From contig SCPD01000012.1 of assembly GCA_005502925.1 (NCBI GenBank), positions 1 to 64,000 on the forward strand: a stretch of 64,000 bases of DNA, given 5' to 3'. Shown here one piece after another: positions 52,824 to 61,901 of this stretch. The notes below the pieces were generated by a model. That model was not told the origin of the DNA. It saw only the letters and a program-made list of their open reading frames with translations, and did no database searches. Origin of the DNA: Rhizobiales bacterium Y(2018) (lineage in GTDB: Bacteria; Pseudomonadota; Alphaproteobacteria; Rhizobiales; Aestuariivirgaceae). The position numbers were made by a program, and so were the translations under genes. Every line of letters starts with the position of its first letter. Position 1 is the first letter of the stretch.

Positions 52824-54827
52824 TCAAATTTCTATGGAGACATCGCCCAAAGGCGTGGCCTGGCACAAGAGCACATAACCATGCGCGGGCTCGACGTCGA
52901 CATCCGGCGGATAGGCCACTTCACCGGCGGTCAGGCGCTGGGCGCAGGACTGGCAGTCGCCCTGGCGGCAGACATAGGGCGTGTCGACGCCTTTACTCAG
53001 AATAAGGTCGAGCAATGGACCGTCGGCGGGCGTCCAGGTGAGTTTCATGCCGGTGCGGGCGAGCGTCACGGTGGCGGGCGGCGCATCGGACTGATGTGCG
53101 CCCGTGCCGCCCGAGGCCCCAAAGATTTCCAGCTTTATCTGATTGTCCGGCACGCCCTGTGCGATGAGCTGGCGCTTGAGATTCATCATGAAGTCGTTGG
53201 GACCGCAGAGATAGAAATCGGTGCCGGGCAGATCCAGCCGTTCCTCAAGCGTCGCGATGTCGATGCGACCGTGCTGGTCGTAGTCGCGGCCGATCCGGTC
53301 CTGCAAGCGGGGCTGCGAATAGGCGATATGAGTGCACAGACGCGGATGCGCCAGAGCGCGCAGCTCGTTGCGCATCGGATGTGTGCCGCCGTCGCGCACG
53401 CCATGAAAGAACCAGACAAGGCGATCTTGCGCTGTCGACTTCAGGTGAAGGAGCATCGACATCATCGGGGTCACGCCGACGCCGGCGCTGACCAAGGCGA
53501 CGGGTCGTGAAGATTGATCGTCGAGGCGGAAGCGCCCCCGCGGCGCGCCGAGCAGCAGCATTGCTTCCGGCTTTACCTCATCATGGAGCCAGCGGGAGAC
53601 GGCGCCCTGGTCATGGCGCTTGACGGTGATGCGGAAAAAATCGCCCACGGGGGCGCTGGAGAGGGAATAACAGCGCTCGAGCGCGCGGCCATTCACCTCA
53701 GGGCCTGATACAGTGACATACTGGCCGGCCTGAAAGCTTTCGAGCGGCGCGTCATCGGCCGGCGCCAGCAGGAATGAGACCACACCCTGCGCCTCGTCGC
53801 GTCTTTCGCGGCAGATGAATTCGCGCTTGCCGTTCCAGGCGAGGCGTGGCCGCCAGATGCGCGAGCGCACAAAAGAATTCGAGCAATGAAGAAACATCTC
53901 GCTGGTTTCGACGCGGATGTGTCCGTCTTTCGGCACTGGTTCGCCGACGACGCCGTTGAGACGGAGCGATTCCGGCATTCCCGGACGGACGAACAGGCCG
54001 CCGACGGTGCCGCTCGGCGCGGCGCCGGCGCGCGTCAGAAGTTGGCGCTCATCGCATTGGCTGGCAAAACCGGTCTCGCCGCCGATGAACGTGATATCCA
54101 GCTCATCGTTTTCATCACAGAAGGCGAGGACGGCGAAACGGGTCGACGCCAGGAAGGCCGATGTGTGCGGATCGAAAGCGGCAAAGGCCTTGCGGCGCAC
54201 GTAGTGGCTCGTGGGCTTGTAGGCATTGGACAGGCCGTTGCCTTCGAGAATGGTCTGTGCGGAGGGCTGCTGCGGTTCGGGCACGACACCTCGCTCGGCA
54301 TGATAAGCGAGCTGATCCTTGATCATGGCGAAGAGATCGAGCGGCATCAGATTTGTGGCGGCGGGCGACCAGAATTGCGCCCGCCGGAATGAGTCGGTCG
54401 TGACGAAGTCGCAGGACGTGATGGTCAGCCTGGCGACGTTGAGCGGCGCCTGACCGCGAATGTCGAAAGGCGCCAGGTCTCCGGGCGCCACTGAGACCGC
54501 CGATGTGGCCCGGATGCGCAGGAAGCGGTCTTCGCCGGGATTGAGCACGGCGAGACAGACTTTCGGCTCGGCCAGCATGTTGCCGACCGTATCCAGCCGG
54601 TTGTTGCCCGGCCGGTCGGGCATGATCAGCGTGTCGGGGGAGACGACGGTGAGAACAAAGGGCAAGTCGCCCCGTGGCGACACGTCAATCCTGTCGCCGG
54701 CCCGGCTGGCGATGAACAGAAAGGGCGAGGTCCTGACGAAATCCAGGGCTTCCGGGCTGAGCAAGGGGGGCTCCTGCGGTCGGGGGTGCGGCGCCAGACA
54801 TTTGACAAGAGGCTGGCTGGCCCGCAT
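52824..54827 (-). CDS. PPOX-ferredoxin reductase-ferredoxin fusion protein
   Basis: A 667-residue protein in three parts. Residues ~20-320 resemble the pyridoxamine-phosphate-oxidase (FMN-binding) fold, starting ALDFVRTSPFLFIASRAGDR. A ferredoxin-NADP-reductase-like unit follows (~330-575: RCYSLSSAPVGDFFRITVKR, ALVSAGVGVTPMMSMLLHL). A plant-type 2Fe-2S domain closes it with CRQGDCQSC and a later Cys in LLCQA. Electrons should flow NAD(P)H-FAD-FeS to FMN or to an acceptor. Start ATG 54827, or TTG 54842. The AraC gene lies just upstream on the same strand. Confidence 0.85.
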   Translation of the reverse strand: MRASQPLVKCLAPHPRPQEPPLLSPEALDFVRTSPFLFIASRAGDRIDVSPRGDLPFVLTVVSPDTLIMPDRPGNNRLDTVGNMLAEPKVCLAVLNPGEDRFLRIRATSAVSVAPGDLAPFDIRGQAPLNVARLTITSCDFVTTDSFRRAQFWSPAATNLMPLDLFAMIKDQLAYHAERGVVPEPQQPSAQTILEGNGLSNAYKPTSHYVRRKAFAAFDPHTSAFLASTRFAVLAFCDENDELDITFIGGETGFASQCDERQLLTRAGAAPSGTVGGLFVRPGMPESLRLNGVVGEPVPKDGHIRVETSEMFLHCSNSFVRSRIWRPRLAWNGKREFICRERRDEAQGVVSFLLAPADDAPLESFQAGQYVTVSGPEVNGRALERCYSLSSAPVGDFFRITVKRHDQGAVSRWLHDEVKPEAMLLLGAPRGRFRLDDQSSRPVALVSAGVGVTPMMSMLLHLKSTAQDRLVWFFHGVRDGGTHPMRNELRALAHPRLCTHIAYSQPRLQDRIGRDYDQHGRIDIATLEERLDLPGTDFYLCGPNDFMMNLKRQLIAQGVPDNQIKLEIFGASGGTGAHQSDAPPATVTLARTGMKLTWTPADGPLLDLILSKGVDTPYVCRQGDCQSCAQRLTAGEVAYPPDVDVEPAHGYVLLCQATPLGDVSIEI

Positions 54828-54864
54828 TCCGAAGATGGCCAAGTTTCGTCGAATTCAGGCCAAA

Positions 54865-55647
54865 TTATCCGCGCGGCCGGTATTTCGAGGGTGGTGCCCC
54901 GAGATTGCTGGCGAAGGCGGCGGTGAAGGCGCTGGGGCTGTGATAGCCGGCATCGAGCGCCGCCCCGGTGACGGACTGCCCGGTGACGATGCGGGAAAGA
55001 CCTTCCAGCAGCCGCAATTGCTGTCGCCACTCACCGAAACCCATGCCGGTTTCGGCGCGGAAGCGGCGGGTGAGCGTCCTGCGTGCCATGCCGGCCCGGC
55101 GCGCCCATTGATCGAGATCGCTCCGGTCGCCGGGATCTTCGAGCAAAGCGGCGCAGACGCGGCGCAACCGCCGGTCGGCCGGCATCACCAGGTTCAAGGG
55201 CAGGATCGGCATGCGCTGGAGCTCGTCGAGGATCAAGGTCATGATGCGGCCGTCGCGACCGTCCCGGTCATATTCGAGCGGAAGGGCGATCGCCTCGAGG
55301 ATGAGCTCGGTGAGGAGGTCCGACACGGCGACGGCCTGCGCCTGTTTCGGCAGCGCCACACCGGCCGCCGCCTCATCTATATAGAGTGTGCGGAAGGACA
55401 CATCGCCCCGGCAGCGCACATCATGGACGGTGAAGGCCGGCAGCCATAAAGCGCGGCCAGGCGGGATGATCCAGCTGGCGGCGTCGGTGGTGATCTGCAT
55501 CATCCCGCTGGTGGCGTGGAGCAGCTGGGCGCGCGGATGCGCATGCGGCGGCTCGAATGTGCTGGCCTTGTAGTCCAGCGCCATGGCGGCGACTGGACGC
55601 GCCACGGTCTGATGGTCGGCGGAGGTGATGTTGCGGCCCTCTGGCAT
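54865..55647 (-). CDS. AraC-family regulator
   Basis: A 260-residue regulator. The N-terminal cupin domain has HAHPRAQLLHATSGM and IIPPGRALWLP. The C-terminal double helix-turn-helix is at ~165-255 (LDQWARRAGMARRTLTRRFRAETG, ending DAGYHSPSAFTAAFASNLG). It is 37 bases upstream of the fusion oxidoreductase in the same direction and divergent from the PaiB-like gene, so it could control either or both. Confidence 0.92.
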   Translation of the reverse strand: MPEGRNITSADHQTVARPVAAMALDYKASTFEPPHAHPRAQLLHATSGMMQITTDAASWIIPPGRALWLPAFTVHDVRCRGDVSFRTLYIDEAAAGVALPKQAQAVAVSDLLTELILEAIALPLEYDRDGRDGRIMTLILDELQRMPILPLNLVMPADRRLRRVCAALLEDPGDRSDLDQWARRAGMARRTLTRRFRAETGMGFGEWRQQLRLLEGLSRIVTGQSVTGAALDAGYHSPSAFTAAFASNLGAPPSKYRPRG

Positions 55648-55785
55648 CTCACGTGCATCATCCTCAGATTACAAGGAAAATCAAGCAGATCGGCGATTGA
55701 GTGGACTGCCTCAATTTTCAGAAACTGGAGAGTTCAGGCGGTCCACTTTCGCGGTAAGCTTCCTGGAAACCCAAGGATCTTTCCG

Positions 55786-56463
55786 ATGTATATCCCTCCC
55801 GCCTTTCGTGAAGACGACCCGTCGATCCTGCGTGAGCTGATGCGCGGGGCAGGGCTCGCCAATCTGGTGACGGCGACGGCCGTTGGTCCGATCGCCACGC
55901 CGCTGCCACTCGTGCTCGCCCCGGATGAAGGCGAGCAGGGTGTGCTCTACGGCCATCTCGCCAAAGCCAATATGCAATGGAAGACGCCGGTGATCGGCGA
56001 GGCGCTTGCCCTCTTCATGGGGCCCGACGCCTATGTGACGCCCTCCTGGTATGCGGCGAAGGCCGAGCATGGCAAGGTCGTGCCGACCTGGAATTATGTG
56101 GCGGTGCATGCCTATGGGCCGATCGAATTCTTCGAGGACGAGGCACGGCTTCTCGCGGCGGTCAAACGCGTCACCGAATTGCACGAAGGACCGCGTACGA
56201 CGCCCTGGCAGGTGAGCGATGCGCCCGAGGCCTATATCGAGTCGCAGCTGCGCGGCATTGTCGGCCTGCGCCTGCCGATCACCCGGCTCGAGGGCAAGCG
56301 CAAGATGAGCCAGAACCGCAGCGCCGCCGACCGCATCGGCGTCGCCGAGGGCCTTGCCGACAGTGACAAGGCGACGGACCGGCTCGTGGCCGGTCTCATC
56401 CCCCTAGATCACGATGAGTTTGGGTTGAATCAACCCAAACTCATAAACGTGATCGATTCCTAA
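55786..56463 (+). CDS. PaiB-like FMN-binding protein with repeat-derived C-terminus
   Basis: A 225-residue PaiB family protein (FMN-binding split-barrel, a proposed negative regulator of sporulation and protease genes in Bacillus; function elsewhere unclear). It has MYIPPAFREDDPS at the start, LYGHLAKANMQW, PTWNYVAVHAYG and KMSQNRSAADRIGV. AAGGA nine bases upstream fixes the ATG. The last ~17 residues (LDHDEFGLNQPKLINVIDS) are encoded by the palindromic repeat at 56404-56520, which also supplies the stop codon. Confidence 0.85.
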   Translation: MYIPPAFREDDPSILRELMRGAGLANLVTATAVGPIATPLPLVLAPDEGEQGVLYGHLAKANMQWKTPVIGEALALFMGPDAYVTPSWYAAKAEHGKVVPTWNYVAVHAYGPIEFFEDEARLLAAVKRVTELHEGPRTTPWQVSDAPEAYIESQLRGIVGLRLPITRLEGKRKMSQNRSAADRIGVAEGLADSDKATDRLVAGLIPLDHDEFGLNQPKLINVIDS

Positions 56464-56520
56464 TATTAGCGCGGGATTCTCGCGAAAAACCGGCATCCAC
56501 TTTTTCGCATCCCGCGCTAG
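56404..56520. repeat. Dispersed two-hairpin repeat, copy 3, overlapping a gene end
   Basis: First hairpin: ATGAGTTTGGGTTGA against TCAACCCAAACTCAT within a GATCACG/CGTGATC outer stem. Second: AGCGCGGGAT...CGCGAAAAA against TTTTTCGCATCCCGCGCT, ending CTAG. It has the same two-part plan as 2547-2650 and 46353-46456 but a different sequence. The first 60 bases are translated as the end of the PaiB-like gene. Confidence 0.8.
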
Positions 56521-56528
56521 TGGACTGA

Positions 56529-57233
56529 TCAGGCGGCCCGCGCGTCGGACCGGCTCTTTTCCTTGGCGAAGGGGCTGAGGCCCAGCCATATCTGCATGGA
56601 GCGCGCGATCACCGGATCGCCGGCGAGATCGAGAGCGCCTGCCTCCACTTCCTTCGCGACGGTCGAGAGACCCATCCAGATCGCCGTCATGGCGCGCAGC
56701 GATCCGGTGACGGCGAGGTCTATCTCATGGCCGGGATCGACGAGGCAGAGATCGACCATGCCATTGTCGATGACCAGCCACCAGCGCTGCCGTGCGATTT
56801 CAAGCTCGGGATATTCGAACTGAATGGTGCAGCGCTTCTCGGGTAGCGGTGTCGGGTCGAGATGCCGGCGCATGTCCCACATCAAAAGCGACGGATCGAG
56901 ATTCTTGAGCGAGAGGCTCGATTCGACCCAACGCTGCCCCCAATTGCCGAGCGACATCACCAGAGGCCGCAGATCCTCGCCGGCACTGGTCAGGACATAA
57001 TCGACGCCGCTCGACTGCTGCGACGGGCGCGTATAGATGATGCCCGCTTTCTTGAGCTCCTTCAGACGCTTGGACAAGAGGGTCGGCGACATGCGCGGCA
57101 CGCCGCGCCTTATGTCGTTGAACCTCGTGCTCCCGCATAGGACTTCGCGCAGAACCAGCGCCGTCCACCGTGTACAAAAAACTTCCGCCGCCATCGCGAC
57201 TGGACAGAACTGCCCGTAACTGCCTTGCTCCAC
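56529..57233 (-). CDS. HxlR-family regulator with C-terminal extra domain
   Basis: A 234-residue regulator. The HxlR winged helix occupies residues ~8-100, with CPVAMAAEVFCTRWTALVLRE and RMSPTLLSKRLKELKKAGII. The remaining ~130 residues, ending near a SCP2-like stretch (ARQRWWLVIDNGMVDLC...), are unusual for HxlR proteins, which are often only ~110-150 residues, and may bind a lipid or acyl ligand. It is divergent from the acyl-CoA-dehydrogenase-fold gene. Cys10 may be redox-sensitive as in some relatives. Confidence 0.86.
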   Translation of the reverse strand: MEQGSYGQFCPVAMAAEVFCTRWTALVLREVLCGSTRFNDIRRGVPRMSPTLLSKRLKELKKAGIIYTRPSQQSSGVDYVLTSAGEDLRPLVMSLGNWGQRWVESSLSLKNLDPSLLMWDMRRHLDPTPLPEKRCTIQFEYPELEIARQRWWLVIDNGMVDLCLVDPGHEIDLAVTGSLRAMTAIWMGLSTVAKEVEAGALDLAGDPVIARSMQIWLGLSPFAKEKSRSDARAA

Positions 57234-57428
57234 GCTGATCTCCTGTGGCCAGGCCCTCGGGCGCGGAAGCTACGCCAAAGGATCGGGCCAAGTCCAGTAC
57301 AGTTTTGCAAGCCGTGAGGGAGCTGTTCCGCTCCTCTGTCGCCGGTCCGGTACACTTCCTTGACTAGAGCCGCGGATAATATCCGTGGAATGATCATCGC
57401 GGGTGCGCATATTGCAGTGGAGATAGAC

Positions 57429-58565
57429 ATGGATCAGTCACAGGGCCTCCGTACCATGAAGGAAAAGAGTTTCATCGAGATCGCCGACAGGCTGGGCCAG
57501 AGCTTCGCCGCGACTTCGCTCGAGGACGAAGATCATTTCGTTGCCGACAATATTAAAGCCTTAAAAGAGGCCGGGCTCGTCGAGGCCGGCGTTCCCGTCG
57601 AGCTTGGCGGCGGCGGCGCCACGATCGACGAGCTGGCCGAAATGCTGCGCGTGCTGGCGCATCATTGCGGTTCGACGGCGCTCGCTTTCTCGATGCACAC
57701 GCATCAGGTGGCGATCCCGGCCTGGCGCTTCACGCATCAGAAGGTCGCCGCGGTCGAACCGCTGCTCAAGCGGATCGCCAAGGAGCGAATCATCCTTCTG
57801 TCGAGCGGCGGCTCCGACTGGATCGCGGGCTCGGGCAAGGCCGAGAAGGTCGAAGGCGGCTATCGCATCACGGCGCGCAAGGTCTTCACCTCGGCGGCGC
57901 CGATCGGCGATCTCCTGATGACCGGCGCGGTCGACGAGGCCACGAACGAGGTGCTGCATTTCGGCATTCCGATGAATTCGCCGCATGTGAAGGTGCTCGA
58001 TACCTGGCATACGCTCGGCATGCGCGGCACCGGCTCGCATGACGTGATGATCGACGGCCATGTGGTGCCGGACGCAGCGATCGCGCTTCGGCGCAAGGCA
58101 GGGCAGTGGCATCCGCTGTTCCAGATCATCGCGACGATCGCTTTCCCGCTCGTCTATTCGGTCTATCTGGGCGTCGCCGAAAGCGCCCGCGACATCGCCG
58201 TGGGCCTGGCCAAGAAGCGGAAGCCGGACAGCCATGTGCTCAAGCTCGTCGGCGAGATGGACACCGCCTTGCGGGCGGCGCAGCTGGCGCGCCGGTCGAT
58301 GCTGGAGGCGGTGGCGCGCAACGCGCCGTCGGCCGAGAGCATCAATGAGGTGATGATCGGGCGTCAGCTCGTCGGGCAGAATGCGATCCGCGCGGTCGAG
58401 CTCGCCATGGAGGCTTCGGGCGGCGCCGGCTTCTACCGGGCGCAGGGGCTGGAGCGGCGCTTCCGCGACATCCAGGGCGCCCGTTATCATCCGCTGCAAA
58501 GTGGTCCGCAGGCGGAATATGCCGGCGCCATGGCGCTGGGCCTGCCGATCGACACGATATTCTGA
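57429..58565 (+). CDS. Acyl-CoA-dehydrogenase-fold flavoenzyme
   Basis: A 378-residue protein with the three-domain acyl-CoA dehydrogenase fold: N-terminal helices, the SSGGSDWIAGSGKAEKVEGGYRITARKVFTSAA beta domain and a C-terminal helical domain with ASGGAGFYRAQGLERRFRDIQG. GGAGA seven bases before the ATG at 57429 fixes the start. The usual YEGT region with the catalytic Glu reads YHPLQSG instead, so it may be a flavin monooxygenase of the DszC/group D kind. The HxlR regulator is divergent. Confidence 0.82.
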   Translation: MDQSQGLRTMKEKSFIEIADRLGQSFAATSLEDEDHFVADNIKALKEAGLVEAGVPVELGGGGATIDELAEMLRVLAHHCGSTALAFSMHTHQVAIPAWRFTHQKVAAVEPLLKRIAKERIILLSSGGSDWIAGSGKAEKVEGGYRITARKVFTSAAPIGDLLMTGAVDEATNEVLHFGIPMNSPHVKVLDTWHTLGMRGTGSHDVMIDGHVVPDAAIALRRKAGQWHPLFQIIATIAFPLVYSVYLGVAESARDIAVGLAKKRKPDSHVLKLVGEMDTALRAAQLARRSMLEAVARNAPSAESINEVMIGRQLVGQNAIRAVELAMEASGGAGFYRAQGLERRFRDIQGARYHPLQSGPQAEYAGAMALGLPIDTIF

Positions 58566-58620
58566 TCCTGTGTGATCTCGCCGCTTCTTTGGTCCGGATC
58601 AGCCATGCCATAATCGTGGC

Positions 58621-59385
58621 ATGGCTGACTGGTCTCCGACACAATATCTCAAATTCGCCGATGAGCGCACGCGCGCAGCGCGTGATCTCCTGGCGCAGGT
58701 CCCGCTCGCGCAAGCGCGCAAGGTCTATGATCTGGGCTGCGGGCCCGGCAATTCGACCGCGCTCCTGATCGAGCGTTTCCCCGCGGCGGAAATCATCGGT
58801 GTCGATTCATCGCCGAGCATGCTGGAAGAAGCGCGCAGGGCGTATCCGCAGCTGAATTTCGTCGAAGGTGATCTCAGCGGCTGGTTGCCGGAAGAGGGCG
58901 CCGATCTTCTGTTCGCCAATGCCTTGTTCCAATGGGTGCCGGAGCATTTGAAAGTGCTGCAGCGCCTCGTGGCGGCGCTGCCGACAGGCGGCGTTCTCGC
59001 CGTGCAGATGCCGGACAATCTCGACGAGCCCTCGCATGTGGCGATGCGCGAAACCGCCGTGTCGGGACCGTGGGCAAGCAAGATCAAACAAATCGGGCGC
59101 GCGCTTCTGCCGGCGCCGATGGTCTATTACAATGCGCTCAAGCCCCATGCGGCGCGCGTCGATATCTGGCACACGATCTACAATCACCCGATCGACGGCG
59201 CCAAAGGCATCGTCGAATGGGTGAAAGGCACGGGGCTCAGGCCCTATATCGATCCTCTCGATATGACCGAGCGCCGGGATTTCCTCGCCGCTTATGAAGC
59301 GCGCATCGCCAAGGCCTATCCCCTGGCCCATGACGGTAAGACGCTCCTGCGCTTTCCGCGCCTCTTCATCCTGTGCGTGAAGTAG
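58621..59385 (+). CDS. tam: Trans-aconitate 2-methyltransferase
   Basis: A 254-residue SAM-dependent methyltransferase. The SAM motif VYDLGCGPGNST is at residues ~38-49, and the WSPTQYLKFADERTRAARDLL start and NALFQWVPEH are characteristic of Tam. It methylates trans-aconitate, an inhibitor formed spontaneously from the citric-acid-cycle intermediate. Its 3' end overlaps the convergent YggS-family gene by 20 bases. Confidence 0.92.
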   Translation: MADWSPTQYLKFADERTRAARDLLAQVPLAQARKVYDLGCGPGNSTALLIERFPAAEIIGVDSSPSMLEEARRAYPQLNFVEGDLSGWLPEEGADLLFANALFQWVPEHLKVLQRLVAALPTGGVLAVQMPDNLDEPSHVAMRETAVSGPWASKIKQIGRALLPAPMVYYNALKPHAARVDIWHTIYNHPIDGAKGIVEWVKGTGLRPYIDPLDMTERRDFLAAYEARIAKAYPLAHDGKTLLRFPRLFILCVK

Positions 59386-60103
59386 CGTCCGGCCAGTAAT
59401 AGGAATCGGGTAAAGGCCGCGGTCCGAATACGGCCTGGCCGACACGCACGATGGTGGCGCCTTCCTCGATCGCCGTCTCATAGTCACCTGACATGCCCAT
59501 CGAGAGATGGCGCAGCGCCTCGCCTTGCGGGGCATCATTGAGGGCGCGGTCGCGGATCTCGCGTAGTACGCGGAAGCAGCGGCGCACTTCAGTCTCGTCG
59601 GGTGTAAAACGCGCGAGCGTCATGAAGCCTTTGGGACGGAGCGTCTCGAAGGAGGTCAACTCCTTGAGAAAGTTCGGCACGTCTTCCGGCGTGAGACCAT
59701 ATTTGCTGGCCTCGTTCGACGTGTTGACTTGAACGAGCACGTCGAGGCTCTGTCCGAGGAACTGAAGCCGCTTTTCGAGCGCGGCCGCCAAGGACAGCCG
59801 GTCGAGGGATTGCACCTCAGCGGCGAATTTCAGCACGTCCTTGACTTTGTTGCTCTGCAGATGGCCGATCATCGACCAGCGGATAGGCTCGCCGGTGAGG
59901 GCTTCGGCCTTCCTGCCGCCTTCCTGGACTTTGTTCTCGCCGAGATCGGTCTGGCCGGCGTGGATGGCTTCGCGCACGCGGTCGGGGGCAACCGTCTTGG
60001 TGACGAGCACGAGCCGCACCGCATCCGCTGTTCGTCCCGATCGTGCCGCGGCCGCGGCGATCCGGTCGCGCAGGCGGGCGAGATTGGCGGCAATTTCGGT
60101 CAT
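59366..60103 (-). CDS. YggS-family PLP homeostasis protein
   Basis: A 245-residue PLP-binding protein of the YggS/PROSC family, which keeps free PLP and vitamin B6 in balance. LVTKTVAPDRVREAIHAGQTDLGENKVQEG contains the PLP lysine (in TK) and the conserved GENKVQE; WSMIGHLQSNKVK and LSMGMSGDYETAI follow. AAGGAG nine bases upstream supports the start at 60103 rather than 60127. Confidence 0.93.
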   Translation of the reverse strand: MTEIAANLARLRDRIAAAAARSGRTADAVRLVLVTKTVAPDRVREAIHAGQTDLGENKVQEGGRKAEALTGEPIRWSMIGHLQSNKVKDVLKFAAEVQSLDRLSLAAALEKRLQFLGQSLDVLVQVNTSNEASKYGLTPEDVPNFLKELTSFETLRPKGFMTLARFTPDETEVRRCFRVLREIRDRALNDAPQGEALRHLSMGMSGDYETAIEEGATIVRVGQAVFGPRPLPDSYYWPDATSRTG

Positions 60104-60210
60104 GGGCTGTTCTCCTTGCCCGTGCATAGGTGCACTCCGACTTGTTCAGAAGGGCCAGTTTCTCGAAAATGGTGCAGACCGGATGATCGCGCGGCGGCGA
60201 AGGCGGCCAG

Positions 60211-61134
60211 TCAATCCTCGTCCTTCGGCACCCAGCGGGTGAAATCGCGCAGGTGATGATCGGGCTTGGCGCCTTTTATGTCGCCGGGCTTGGCCAGCGC
60301 GAAAGTACGCCGGCGCAGATCCTTCACCAATTGGACGCGATCCTCGATATGAGCGAGCTCACCGCGGGTGATGGGAGCACCGACCCTGAGAATGAGGCTC
60401 GTGCCGATGCGGCGCGCCGTCTCGCGGAAGACCAGCGAGGCTCTCAACGTGTCGCTGACATGGCTCGCGAGATGGAACAGCCGGCTGTTCTGGCCGACGA
60501 AGAAGATCGGAATGATGGTGGCGCCAGAGGCGCGGATCAGCTTGGCGGTGAAGGGGGCCCAAGGGAGTTCGACCGCCGGGCCCTTATGCGGGCGCTCGCT
60601 GGTCGACACGCCACCGCCCGGAAATATGCCGATGGAATGGCCGGAGCGCAGCCAGGACATCGCGGTCAGCCGCGAGCGCACATTGGTCTCGCGCGCCGTA
60701 CGGGTGCCGGCGAAGTCCACGGGGAGGAGATTGTCGCGCGCTTCCGGGATGTGGCAGAGCACCGAATTGGACAGCACCTTGGTGTCGGGCCTGACCAGCA
60801 TCGCGGCCCAGGCGAGGCTGATGCCGTCGAGGACGCCATAAGGGTGATTGGCGATGAAGACGACCGGCCCTTCCCTGGGGCAGAGATCGAGGGCGGCGCG
60901 ATCGATTTCGATATTGATCTTCAAGAGCCTGAGGGCGGTGCCGAAAAAGCTCTCGCCGGGTTCGCGCTCATTGCGGCGGTCATAGAGCTTCTTGAGCTTG
61001 GCCTGGCCGCCGATCTTCTCGATCGCCTGGATGACGGTGCGCTGGAGAAGAGGCTGGTCGGCGGTCGAATAGGTGAATCTGACCGGCCCGTCGCCGTCGG
61101 GCCGGTTCTTTTCCTTACTGCTGCGTTTGCTCAT
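60211..61134 (-). CDS. Lysophospholipid acyltransferase-like (PlsC superfamily)
   Basis: A 307-residue acyltransferase. NHPYGVLDG contains the HX4D catalytic pair and GIFPGGGVSTSE the second glycerolipid motif. Such enzymes acylate lysophosphatidic acid, ornithine lipid precursors or related lipids; which one is not clear. The start at 61134 (MSKRSSKEKNR) has GGCGGA upstream; the frame is open to 61248 without a better site. Charged N-terminal ~35 residues. Confidence 0.85.
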   Translation of the reverse strand: MSKRSSKEKNRPDGDGPVRFTYSTADQPLLQRTVIQAIEKIGGQAKLKKLYDRRNEREPGESFFGTALRLLKINIEIDRAALDLCPREGPVVFIANHPYGVLDGISLAWAAMLVRPDTKVLSNSVLCHIPEARDNLLPVDFAGTRTARETNVRSRLTAMSWLRSGHSIGIFPGGGVSTSERPHKGPAVELPWAPFTAKLIRASGATIIPIFFVGQNSRLFHLASHVSDTLRASLVFRETARRIGTSLILRVGAPITRGELAHIEDRVQLVKDLRRRTFALAKPGDIKGAKPDHHLRDFTRWVPKDED

Positions 61135-61246
61135 GGTCCGCCAGATCCCCCGCGCCAATTTCAAACGCCCATGCATCACAAGCAAGTGACTTTTCCAGCG
61201 GGAGGGTGGAAAACTAGCCCCGCGACAACAAAACAGGGGAGTTCGC

Positions 61247-61885
61247 ATGTACAGGCTTTATGGGCGCCCGGGTTCGGGTTCGGTAGTGGTCGAGGCGGTG
61301 CTCGAGGCGGCGGAAGCGCCTTACGAGGTCGAGCTCATCGAGCGGTCTCCGGATGGCCGTGTCCCGGAAAAGCTGGCGCGCGTCAATCCCTTGGGGCAGG
61401 TGCCGGCGCTGACCCTCCCCAACGGCACGGTCATGACCGAGTCGGCGGCGATCTCTCTCTACCTGGCCGACAAATATCCCAAGGCCGACCTGGCGCCGGC
61501 GCCCAATGCGGCCGAGCGCCCTGCCTATCTGCGCTGGCTCGTCTTCCTCGCCACCAATATCTATATGACGGATCTGCGCGCCTATTATCCGGACCGCTAT
61601 ACGTCCGACCAGAATGGCGGCAAATGCGTCAAGGCGGCGGCACTCGCGCGCATGGCGCAGGAATGGGAAGTCTATGCCGCGGCGCTCGGCGACAAGCCTT
61701 TCATCCTCGGCGACAAGATGTGCGTGGCGGATGTCTATGCCGCGATGCTCGCAACCTGGAATCTCGATGTCCCCAGCTTCTTCAAGAAGCACCCCAATGT
61801 GCGCGCGATGTATGACCGCGTGACGGCCAATCCCGCCATCGCCCGCGCCTGGGGACGCAATGAGATGGAGGATTGGAAGAACTAG
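61247..61885 (+). CDS. Glutathione S-transferase
   Basis: A 212-residue GST. The N-terminal thioredoxin-like domain has YGRPGSGSVVVEAVLEAA, then NPLGQVPALTLPNG with the cis-proline and TESAAISLYLAD. The C-terminal helical domain follows with PFILGDKMCVADVYAAMLATW. The class is uncertain. It diverges from the acyltransferase gene with a short gap. Confidence 0.92.
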   Translation: MYRLYGRPGSGSVVVEAVLEAAEAPYEVELIERSPDGRVPEKLARVNPLGQVPALTLPNGTVMTESAAISLYLADKYPKADLAPAPNAAERPAYLRWLVFLATNIYMTDLRAYYPDRYTSDQNGGKCVKAAALARMAQEWEVYAAALGDKPFILGDKMCVADVYAAMLATWNLDVPSFFKKHPNVRAMYDRVTANPAIARAWGRNEMEDWKN

Positions 61886-61901
61886 CGGGTTACGCCGAAA
61901 C

